From: CAWJFJ01 sp963800065
GTDB lineage: Bacteria; Actinomycetota; Acidimicrobiia; Acidimicrobiales; UBA8190
NCBI GenBank assembly: GCA_963800065.1
Contig: CAWCZO010000011.1
Span: forward strand, 124,001-188,000
Reading direction: 5' to 3'
DNA: 64,000 nt
The position numbers and the translations under genes were made by a program. Shown here in pieces: positions 1-8,100 of this stretch (its first letter is position 1; each line of letters starts with the position of its first letter). The notes under the pieces are model-generated. The model worked only from the letters and a program-made list of their open reading frames with translations, was not told where the DNA came from and made no database searches.

Positions 1-643
1 CTACGCGTCGAAGCTCTTCGCCGAGAAGCGGATCGATCCGCAGGAAGATCTGATGAGCGTGCTCACCGGGGTGGAGCTGGAGGGCGAACGCCTCTCCGAC
101 CTCGAGCTGGAGCTGTTCTTCCTCCTCCTGACGGTGGCCGGCAACGAGACCACCCGCAATCTGATCTCGGGCGCCATGGTGGCCTTCTTCGACAACCCCG
201 ATCAGTGGGAGCTGTTGCGCAACGACCGAACGCTCCTCCCGTCGGCCATCGAGGAGATGCTGCGGTTCGTCACTCCGGTCATGAACTTCCGGCGCCAGTC
301 CACGGCGGCGACCGAGCTCAGCGGGCAGGCCATCGGAGCCGACGAGAAGGTGGTGTTCTTCCACGTCTCGGCCAATCGGGACGAGACGGTGTTCGACGAT
401 CCGCAGAAGTTCGACATCACCCGTCATCCCAATCCGCACATCGCCTTCGGCGGTGGGGGTCCCCACTTCTGTCTGGGCGCCAACCTGGCCCGGATGGAGA
501 TCCGGGTCATGTTCGAGCACCTCCTGGACCGGATGCCGGACATCCACCTCGACGGAAGAGTCGAGCGGCTGCAGTCGTCGTTCATCAACGGGGTGAAGCA
601 CATCCCGGTGGCCTTCTCGCCCGGTCCCCGCCTCACCGACTGA
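1..643 (+). CDS. Cytochrome P450, C-terminal part (5' end outside window)
   Basis: The reading frame is open to the left edge (first full codon at base 2), so the N-terminal half is missing. Seen in order: the I-helix oxygen-activation motif AGNETTRN, the K-helix ExxR as EEMLR, and the heme loop FGGGGPHFCLGANLAR with the proximal Cys ligand. P450s are monooxygenases that take electrons from ferredoxin or a reductase. The FGGGGPHFCLG form recalls the actinobacterial CYP124/125/142 group that oxidises sterol or alkyl side chains; that assignment is inference. The stop is followed one base later by the start of a TetR gene on the same strand, so the two are probably co-transcribed. Confidence 0.93.
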   Translation, partial: YASKLFAEKRIDPQEDLMSVLTGVELEGERLSDLELELFFLLLTVAGNETTRNLISGAMVAFFDNPDQWELLRNDRTLLPSAIEEMLRFVTPVMNFRRQSTAATELSGQAIGADEKVVFFHVSANRDETVFDDPQKFDITRHPNPHIAFGGGGPHFCLGANLARMEIRVMFEHLLDRMPDIHLDGRVERLQSSFINGVKHIPVAFSPGPRLTD

Positions 644-644
644 G

Positions 645-1262
645 ATGGCCCGTCAGAGCTCCGAGGACCTGAGGGGTGTCATCAGGGAATTCCGCCGCGA
701 TCAGGTCATCGACGTGGCCCGTCGCCTCTTCGGCGAACGGGGCACCACGGAGGTGTCGATGGACGAGATCGCCACCGAGGCGGGCGTGGCCCGGTCCACG
801 ATCTACGTCTACTTCGCCAACCGCGACGAGCTGCTGCGGGGGTGCCTCATGCGGATGCACGATCAGCTCATGCAGACGGTCAACGCCGCCTGGGATCTGG
901 CCAACTCCCCCATCGACCGGCTGCGCATCCTGATTCTGGCCCTCTTCGAACAGCTCGACGAGACTCCGGCCTTCGTCCGACTGGCGCTGGCCACCTACGA
1001 GACGATCTCGCCGAGCGGTGGCGTCATCGGCTCGGAGCTCTCGATGATCGGGCTGGACATGGTCGAGCGGACCAGGGAGCTCTTCGAGGAGGGCGTGGCC
1101 GGTGCCGTTTTCCGGCTGCTCGATCCGGACCGCGCCGTCGCCCTGATCGGGCAGCAGATCTACGGCGCCCTCTCGGTGCGGGCCGCCGATCCCCTGCCGC
1201 CGCCCCGCGAGGAGGCGGCCGTCGAAATCAGCGAATTCCTGCTCCGGGGCCTGGCCCGGTAG
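645..1262 (+). CDS. TetR/AcrR family transcriptional regulator
   Basis: 205 residues. The N-terminal helix-turn-helix is clear (residues about 14-60: VIDVARRLFGERG, then TEVSMDEIATEAGVARSTIYVYFANRDEL), followed by an all-helical ligand-binding half with no recognisable ligand signature. The ATG at 645 starts one base after the P450 stop, so translation is probably coupled and the P450 is a plausible target. It is convergent with the sulfotransferase gene, 25 bp away. The ligand cannot be told from sequence. Confidence 0.9.
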   Translation: MARQSSEDLRGVIREFRRDQVIDVARRLFGERGTTEVSMDEIATEAGVARSTIYVYFANRDELLRGCLMRMHDQLMQTVNAAWDLANSPIDRLRILILALFEQLDETPAFVRLALATYETISPSGGVIGSELSMIGLDMVERTRELFEEGVAGAVFRLLDPDRAVALIGQQIYGALSVRAADPLPPPREEAAVEISEFLLRGLAR

Positions 1263-1287
1263 AGCGCCCGACGCCAGGTCGGAGGCG

Positions 1288-2460
1288 TCAGCGCACCGGC
1301 TCCGACTCCACCCCGAAGCGCTCCTGGTAGGGAAGGGACCGTTGGCGCAGGGCACCGGCATCGAGGCCGGTGTCGGCGAACCGGTAGCGGTCGCCACCGC
1401 CGTCACCGGGGTTGCCGGCCAGGAACGTCCGCATCCGGCCCTCGGCATCGGCGCTGAGGTCCCGGCCGAGGGCGCCGTAGAGCCGCCTGATCGTCGGGAG
1501 GGGATCGGCGCAGAATTCGGCGAACTGCACGTCGACGATCTGACCGGGAGGGAACGTGTCGCCGTCTCGCGCCGCCATGCCCCGGTCCAGTCCGAGGAGG
1601 ATGTCGTCGGCGTAGCCCTCGGCGATCTCGGTGATGGAGATCTCGTCGCTGGCCAACCCACGCAGGTGGGCGGCCAGGGCGCTCACGGAGGCGATGACCT
1701 TGAGCGGGTCGCGATGCGTCTGGACGACGACGGCATCGGGGTACTCGGCCGCTAGGGCGTCGAGATGCCAGAGGTGGGCCGGTGACTTGAGGAGCCACTG
1801 GGCGGCCGGGACCCGGGACTGGAGGTGCTGGAGGTAGCGGCGGTGCCAGCGGTAGGCGGTGGTCATGTCCGCCTGGTGCAGCAGCCAGTGGTTGTAGGTC
1901 GGCAACCGGTACTGGGTCGGGAAGATCATGCTGCGGAAGTCACCGGCCGTCATGCGGACGCACTCCTGGGCCAGTAGGGCACCGAGGGGGTGGAAGCGGG
2001 TGAACCCGGGCAGGAGGGTTTCGACCATGTCCAGGCCGGCCTGGACCTCGGCGATGCGGGGATCGGTTCCGTAGGTCTCCGTCTCCGGTGGCGGGACGGG
2101 CAGATCCACCTCCCACGTCAGAGGGGCGCGCAGGGCCGGATCCTGGGCCAGGAGGTCGAAGAGGATGGTCGTGCCCGTCCGGGGCTGACCGACGATGACG
2201 ATGGGCCGCTCGACGGTGCCGGCGGCGACCTCGGGGTGGTCACGGCGCCAGGCGGTGACGGCCAGACGGGTGGCCAGATAATTGACCACCTCTGTGGCGG
2301 CGATCTCGACTCCGATCTCGTGGAGCCGGGCTTCGTGGCGGAGCCCGTCGAGCAGGATGTCGAGCCCCTCCCGCCAACCGGGCTCGCCGAAATCCTCCTC
2401 CCCGGTGCGGGCCATGGACTGCTCCACCAGGGAGTCGCCGTCGAAACGGGCGGTGCCCAT
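1288..2460 (-). CDS. Sulfotransferase family protein
   Basis: 390 residues from the ATG at 2460. The PAPS-binding 5'-phosphosulfate loop is IVGQPRTGTTILFDLL (about residues 88-103), and the 3'-phosphate site is THRDPLKVIASVSAL. These motifs define transfer of sulfuryl from PAPS to a hydroxyl or amine; the acceptor is unknown. The layout matches the Sulfotransfer_3-type proteins common in actinobacteria. An in-frame start 23 codons upstream is unlikely because it lies inside the preceding gene. The ATG overlaps the stop of the DUF1214 gene by one base (TGATG), which argues for an operon with that gene and the TetR gene before it. Confidence 0.88.
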   Translation of the reverse strand: MGTARFDGDSLVEQSMARTGEEDFGEPGWREGLDILLDGLRHEARLHEIGVEIAATEVVNYLATRLAVTAWRRDHPEVAAGTVERPIVIVGQPRTGTTILFDLLAQDPALRAPLTWEVDLPVPPPETETYGTDPRIAEVQAGLDMVETLLPGFTRFHPLGALLAQECVRMTAGDFRSMIFPTQYRLPTYNHWLLHQADMTTAYRWHRRYLQHLQSRVPAAQWLLKSPAHLWHLDALAAEYPDAVVVQTHRDPLKVIASVSALAAHLRGLASDEISITEIAEGYADDILLGLDRGMAARDGDTFPPGQIVDVQFAEFCADPLPTIRRLYGALGRDLSADAEGRMRTFLAGNPGDGGGDRYRFADTGLDAGALRQRSLPYQERFGVESEPVR

Positions 2461-3553
2461 CAGCGCGTCACGTCGATCAGGGGGAGCACGCGGGTGGTGA
2501 CCGCCGGAGGGTCCGGGTTGTCGAGCCAACGGACGATGACGAACCCGCGGTGGCGCCCACCGGTGTCGAGCCAGTTGTCGACGTCCCAGTCGTCAGCGGC
2601 GATCACGATGCGCACGGTCCCGTCGTGGCGGGGGACGGCACGGGCGCTCGTGATCGAGCTGCGGCGGCGGCGCGGGTCGATGCATTCGTGCCAGATGTTC
2701 TCGACGGTGACACTCCAGTACCGGGTGTCGGGCGGGACGAGGTCGAGGACGAGCGCCTCGTCGGGGGCCAGGCGGAAGGTGCCGATCATGTAGAGGTTGT
2801 CGGGGGTCGTTTCGGCTTCCCCGAGATCGGCGGCCAGAGCGGTGACCAACCGGTTGGGTTCGTCGAGGAGCTCCGGTCGAATGGTCCGGTGGAGGGTGGC
2901 CAGCTTGGCCATCGTCCACGCCATACCCGTCAGCTGCTCGGCCAGGAGAGCGTCGGTGGGCGCGGCGGGAGGTCCCGGTGGGTCGAGCGGTTCGATGGTG
3001 AGCTGCGCCGAGGTCTCCTCCAAGCGATCGGCGATGTACTCGCGGACGACGATGGCGGAGGCGTCGGCGGGGATGGCCACCCAGGCGTGGCCGGCCAGCT
3101 CGGCGGCGGAGGGCTCGTCGGCGGCCAGGACGAAGGCGAATGAGCCGTCGTCGGACAAGGTCAGATCCCGGTCGGAGACGTAGGCACCCATGCGTCGGGG
3201 CGTGAGTCCCACGCCGGCCAACACCTGGAAACCCAGATAGGCGGTGGTGCCCGGCGACCGCTCACCCGGTAGCGGTGGCGCCCGTCGATCATGGCCAGGA
3301 GGTACTCCCCGTCGGGATTGGGCCCCCCGACGAGACGGGCCTCGGTGTTCATGGAGAAGAACCACGGGGACTGGGCGTCCACGTCGAGCGAAAGCTCGGA
3401 GCACAACGCCGTCACCCGGCCGAGGACCCGGAGCCCTTCGAGGAGCTCCAACTCGGTTTCGGCATCCTCCTCGATCGTCTCGGTGAGGTCGTCGAGCATC
3501 TGGCGGACGAAGCGCCATCCCTCGAGGGACCGTGTCCCTCCCGTCGTCGTCAT
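2460..3553 (-). pseudogene. DUF1214 domain protein, interrupted by a one-base frameshift
   Basis: Two overlapping frames carry one protein. The N-terminal part starts at the ATG at 3553 (MTTTGGTRSLEGWRF...) and reads to MIDGRHRYRVSGRR. It continues in another frame as TTAYLGFQVLAGVGLTPRRMG through to PPDTRYWSVTVENIWHECID, the typical DUF1214 C-terminus, and ends DVTR. The two join if one base is missing near 3250, inside a GGTGGT run. The total length of 1094 nt is one short of a multiple of three. DUF1214 proteins are of unknown function, often encoded near steroid or lipid catabolic genes. The start overlaps the tetR stop by four bases (ATGA). A sequencing error is as likely as true decay, since the rest of the gene looks intact. 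Confidence 0.82.
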
Positions 3554-4191
3554 GGCCTCTGCGTCGCCGTTGCGGCCAGCGCCGGTGAGGGTGCTCGGGT
3601 GATCGACACCGATCGCAGGTTGTGGTCGATCCTCGACGGAAGATCGACCGCGCCTCCCGAGGCGACCCAGTCGTCCAGGGCCAGGCGGACGGCGGCCATG
3701 ACGAGGGCACCCACCAGGCGCGGGCGGGGGTCGCCGGCATCGAGCTCTCCGAAACGGTGGGCGACGGAGGCGGCGACGGCATCCTCGTAGGAGAGATAGA
3801 CCTGGAGCGTCCACGCACTGAGGGCTGCTGACGACCGTGAGAGCGTGGCCTGGGACATGGTCAGGTCACGGATCTGACCGAAGTCCTCCGCCAGTTCGGC
3901 GAAGCCCGCCCTCACGGCGTCGAGGGCCGGGAGATCGGCCGGCTGGCGCTCCAGGGCGTCGACGATCATCCGGAGCCAGACGCCGGTGAAGCCTTCCGCC
4001 ACGGCCCGCTCCTTGGTGGCGAAGTACCGGAAGAACGAGGCGCGCCCGACCCCGGCGGCGGCGGCGATCTGCTCCACCGTGGTCGCCGCCATCCCCTGGT
4101 CGAGCACCAGCCGGGCGGCCTCGGAGGCGATCCGCTGACCGGTGGCCCGTCGCTTCCGCTGACGTAGGCCCTCGGGAACAATCTGAGACAT
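3550..4191 (-). CDS. TetR family regulator heading the DUF1214-sulfotransferase operon
   Basis: 213 residues. The helix-turn-helix spans about residues 12-60 (IASEAARLVLDQGMAATTVEQI, then AAGVGRASFFRYFATKE); the C-terminal half is helical and of unknown ligand. It is first in a tight leftward operon, its stop overlapping the DUF1214 start by four bases. The start codon lies inside a perfect dyad GAGAC-ATA-GTCTC (4185-4197), with a consensus TATAAT eight bases before the ATG, so the message is probably leaderless and self-repressed. The regulator most likely controls its own operon and perhaps the divergent gene at 4228. Confidence 0.9.
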   Translation of the reverse strand: MSQIVPEGLRQRKRRATGQRIASEAARLVLDQGMAATTVEQIAAAAGVGRASFFRYFATKERAVAEGFTGVWLRMIVDALERQPADLPALDAVRAGFAELAEDFGQIRDLTMSQATLSRSSAALSAWTLQVYLSYEDAVAASVAHRFGELDAGDPRPRLVGALVMAAVRLALDDWVASGGAVDLPSRIDHNLRSVSITRAPSPALAATATQRP

Positions 4192-4197
4192 AGTCTC
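4185..4197. promoter_or_regulatory. Perfect inverted repeat over the tetR start codon (likely operator)
   Basis: GAGAC-ATA-GTCTC, perfect 5-bp arms with a 3-bp spacer, spans the ATG of the leftward tetR gene and sits directly downstream of its TATAAT box. TetR proteins usually bind such dyads in their own promoter, so autorepression is the natural reading. Confidence 0.65.
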
Positions 4198-4199
4198 GG

Positions 4200-4205
4200 A
4201 TTATA
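4200..4205 (-). promoter_or_regulatory. -10 box TATAAT of the leftward tetR gene
   Basis: A full consensus hexamer ends eight bases before the ATG at 4191, leaving room only for a start site at or next to the ATG. No ribosome binding site is present, which fits a leaderless transcript. Confidence 0.7.
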
Positions 4206-4227
4206 GGGCCGGGCGGGGTGCGGCACC

Positions 4228-5166
4228 ATGGGCGGGGTGCATCCCCTGCTCGACCCCCCGGTGGTGACGGCTGTCGAGGAGGCCGTGTCGGCGCATCTCG
4301 GTCGACGGTGGCGCCGGGAGGCGTTCACCGGTCTCGACGATCTGGCTTCGCACCCCTGCGGGATCCTGCGCGGTCCGGGACTGTCGGTGTTCGCCAAGCT
4401 CAATTCCGAGCCCACCGGGCCGGACATGTTCGACGCCGAGCTCCGGGGTCTCGCCCTCCTCACCGGGCTCGCCGGTGTGGCCACCCCGGCCGTCGTCGGC
4501 ACCGGCGTGGTCCGGGTGCCCTCCGGCGTCGTCTTCGTCGTCGAGGCCCAGGCCGGTCGTGGCCGTGGTGAGAGGACCAGGGAGGACTGGCTCTCGATCG
4601 GGACCACGCTCGCCGCCGTGCACGCCGTGCAGGGGGAGCGCTTCGGCCTCGACGCCTTCGACGGTTTCTACGGCCCCCTGCCCCAGGACAACCGGCCCAC
4701 CGGGGCCGGCACCTGGGCCGAGTTCTACGCCGAGCGCCGGCTTCGTCCCCGCCTGCGCGACGCCATGGACGCCGACCGGCTGCCCGCCGATTTGGCGTCC
4801 CGGGTCGAGGGAGTCCTCGGCCGGCTGGACAGCCTGTGCGGTCCCGAGCCTGTCCCCACCCTGCTGCACGGCGACGCCCAGCAGAACAACTTCGTCAGCA
4901 CCGACACCGGCACCGTCATCGTCGACGCGGCCCCGTACTTCGGGCACCCGGAGATGGACCTGGCCCTGATCGACTACTTCGAGCCGGCCCCCGTCGCCGT
5001 CTTCGACGGATACCGGGCCCGACACCCCATCGACGCCGGCTACGCCGGACGCCGCCCCCTGTGGCGCCTCCACGGGTACCTCGCCGGGATCGCCGTCGCC
5101 GGAGACAGTGCCTTCGGTCGCTTCTTCCTGGCCCGGCTGGGCGAGGCGCTCGAGACCTACCGCTAG
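4228..5166 (+). CDS. Fructosamine kinase family protein
   Basis: 312 residues, close to the usual FN3K length of about 290. The kinase-like catalytic loop is LLHGDAQQNNFV, followed by the metal-binding Asp in IVDAAPYFGHPEMDLAL; the YFGHPEMDLA tail is characteristic of the FN3K family. Family members phosphorylate ketosamines on glycated proteins or small amines, leading to deglycation; bacterial substrates are largely untested. The start ATG is 36 bp from the divergent tetR start. The gene is convergent with nrdJ, only nine bases apart. Confidence 0.87.
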   Translation: MGGVHPLLDPPVVTAVEEAVSAHLGRRWRREAFTGLDDLASHPCGILRGPGLSVFAKLNSEPTGPDMFDAELRGLALLTGLAGVATPAVVGTGVVRVPSGVVFVVEAQAGRGRGERTREDWLSIGTTLAAVHAVQGERFGLDAFDGFYGPLPQDNRPTGAGTWAEFYAERRLRPRLRDAMDADRLPADLASRVEGVLGRLDSLCGPEPVPTLLHGDAQQNNFVSTDTGTVIVDAAPYFGHPEMDLALIDYFEPAPVAVFDGYRARHPIDAGYAGRRPLWRLHGYLAGIAVAGDSAFGRFFLARLGEALETYR

Positions 5167-5175
5167 GACTGCTCG

Positions 5176-8100
5176 CTACGAGCAGCCGCTGGTCGTCCCG
5201 CAGCTCGAGCAGACGTAGCAGGAGCCTGCTCTCTGCATGACCATGCCGCACTGGTAGCAGATGGGGGCGTCCCGCTGCTGGGCCCGCTGGATGAGCGACG
5301 GTGAGCCGCCCCGGGCTTCGCCCGTGACGCCACCGGCCATCGGGGGGACCGAGCCGAAACCGGCCTCCTCGTCGCGGAGGTCCTCCGTCGGCGTCGCCGC
5401 CTCGGCCACCCCGGGCAGGGTCGGCTGCATCCGCTCGGCGGTGGAGAGGACACCGAGCTCCTCGCGCTCCTCGCGGGTCAGGTAGTCGACGGCCAACCGC
5501 CGGAAGATGTAGTCGACCAGGCTGGTGGCGATGCGGAGCTCGGGGTCGTCGGTGATTCCGGCCGGCTCGAAGCGCATGCTCGTGTACTTGCGGACGTAGG
5601 TGGCCAACGGCACTCCGTGCTGGAGGCCGAGGCTGACAGAGATGGAGAAGGCGTCCATGATCCCGGCCAGGGTGGAGCCCTGCTTCGAGACCTTCATGAA
5701 GACCTCGCCGGGACGGCCGTCGTCGTACTGGCCCACGGTGACGTATCCCTCGCAGTCGGCCACCCGGAAGGCGAAGGTGGACGAGGCGCGTCGTCGGGGC
5801 AGACGCTCGCGGACGGCCCCCACCACCACCGTGTCGTGGGCCCGCTCCTGCTCGTGGAGAAGCGCCGCCTCGAGCTCGGCGATGCGGGCGGTCACGGCGC
5901 GGTCACGCGCCTCGGCCTCCGATCCCGCCGGCGCGTCGTCGGCACTTCCGTCGACCTTGGTGGTGGACAGCGGCTGCCCGACCTTGCAGTTGTCGCGGTA
6001 GATGGCGATGGCCTTGATCCCCATCCTCCAGGCGTCGATGTGGAGCTGCTCGACGTCCTCGACAGTGACGTCCTCCGGCAGATTCACCGTCTTGCTCAAG
6101 GCCCCCGAGATGAAGGGTTGGACCGCCCCCATCATGCGGACGTGGCCGAGGTAGTGGATGGTGTTGTCGCCCATGGAGCAGGCGAAGACGGGGAGGTGCT
6201 CGGGCGCCACATGGGGAGCGCCGACGATCGACATGTTGTCGTTGATGTACGAGACGATGTCCTCCACCTGTTCGGGTGAGTAGCCGAGACGGGCGAGGGC
6301 GCGCGGGACGGTCTGGTTCACGATCGACATAGTGCCGCCGCCGACGAGCTTCTTGGTCTTGACGAGACCGAGATCGGGCTCGACACCGGTGGTGTCACAG
6401 TCCATGAGGAGACCGATGGTCCCTGTCGGCGCGAGGACGGACGCCTGCGAGTTGCGGACGCCGTGACGCTCGCCGAGCTCGACGGCGTTGTCCCACGCCT
6501 CCTGAGCGGCCGAGAGGAGTTCGGGGGGGACCTGCTCCTCGTCGATCTTGGCCACCTCGGCGCGGTGCATGCGGAGGACGTTCAGCATGGCCTCGCTGTC
6601 GCCGTGGTAACCGGCGAAGGGACCCATCCGGGACGCCGTCCGGGCCGAGGTGGCATAGGCGTGGCCCGTCATGAGGGCCGTGATGGTGGCGGCCCAGGCC
6701 CGGCCTTCGTCGGAATCGTAGGGAAGCCCCTGCGCCATGAGGAGGGCGCCGATGTTGGCGTAGCCGAGACCCAGCTGGCGGTAACGCCGCGAGTTCTCGG
6801 CGATCTTTTCCGTCGGGTAGTCGGCGTTGCCGACGAGGATCTCCTGAGCGGTGAAGACGACCTCCACCGTCGCCGCGAAGCCCTCGGTGTCGAAGGTCCC
6901 GTCCTCTCCGAGGTACTTGAGAAGGTTGATGGAGGCGAGATTGCAGGCCGAGTTGTCGAGGTGCATGTATTCACTGCAGTTCCGGACGACGATTCCGTCG
7001 ACGACGTACGAGTGGTTCCTCGGTTCGGACAGGTTGTAGGTGAGCTCGACCCCGTCGTCGGTGCGTTCCACCAGTCGGGCGGTCCGCCGGACGTCGTAGA
7101 GACCTTTCGGTCCCTCGAGCGACGCCTCGTGCAGGAGCGCCTCTTTGCGACTCAGAGAGAACCCGATGTGCTGGGCGAAACCGGTCATCGAACCCGAGGT
7201 GATGCGGAGGTCGTACATGGCACCGTGCCCGTAGCTCCGCTCGGTTCCGTCCTTGGCGGTGTAGCTGAACGACCCGACTTCTCCCTCTTCAGTAGCACGA
7301 CGGGTCTTGTAGACGCGACTGGAGACGCCGAAAGTGGTGAGAAGCTTCTGGACACCTCTCAGGAGATCGGGCGACGTCGATCCGAGGCCGACGTAGGAAC
7401 CCTTGTCGCGGTTCACCACCACACAACCGTCGGCGTCGAACAGGCCCTGGAGGAACGATGCCACCACAGGGGCCGGGGCCTGCTCGATCGACCAGGGGAC
7501 CGACTTCTGCGGGCCGACGACCGACCGGATCCCCAGAGCCTCGAGGAATCCCTTGAAGGGCCGGCGCGACAGACGCAATTGGGCGGTCCCGTTGGCCTGC
7601 TCGGAGATCTTGATAGGACGATCACCGTTGATCCACTCGACCAGCTCGGCGTGGCGGGGAAGAACCTCGGTGCGGTCTTCGGCGCTGCCGTAGATCGTGC
7701 TGGTCGTGGAACCCGAGGTGCTGCCGTCTCCGATGAGCCATCCGAGGTAGTGGGCGAACTCCGCCGTCCACTCGTCGGGGAGGCGCAGGAAGTCGCCGTG
7801 ATCCCCCTTCCGGCGGTAGCTGTCCGGATCCGACGACACGGGGAGGACAGGGTCGGCGTTGACGGCCGGGGCCGGCAGATCGAGGACCTTCACGTCATCG
7901 TCGGTGGCCAGGTCCTGGGCTTCGACGAAGCCGCGGTTGGCGGTGAAGATCTTGTGACCGGGGGTGCAGCGCAACTCCATGCCGTTGTCGAAGCGCAGGC
8001 GCACGATGTCGTTGAACCCGGTGATCATGAACGCCTCGGGAGAGGTCAGCTCGACCCGTTCGGCGGGGGCATCGTGACTGGTGGCGTCGTGGGTGTAGAC

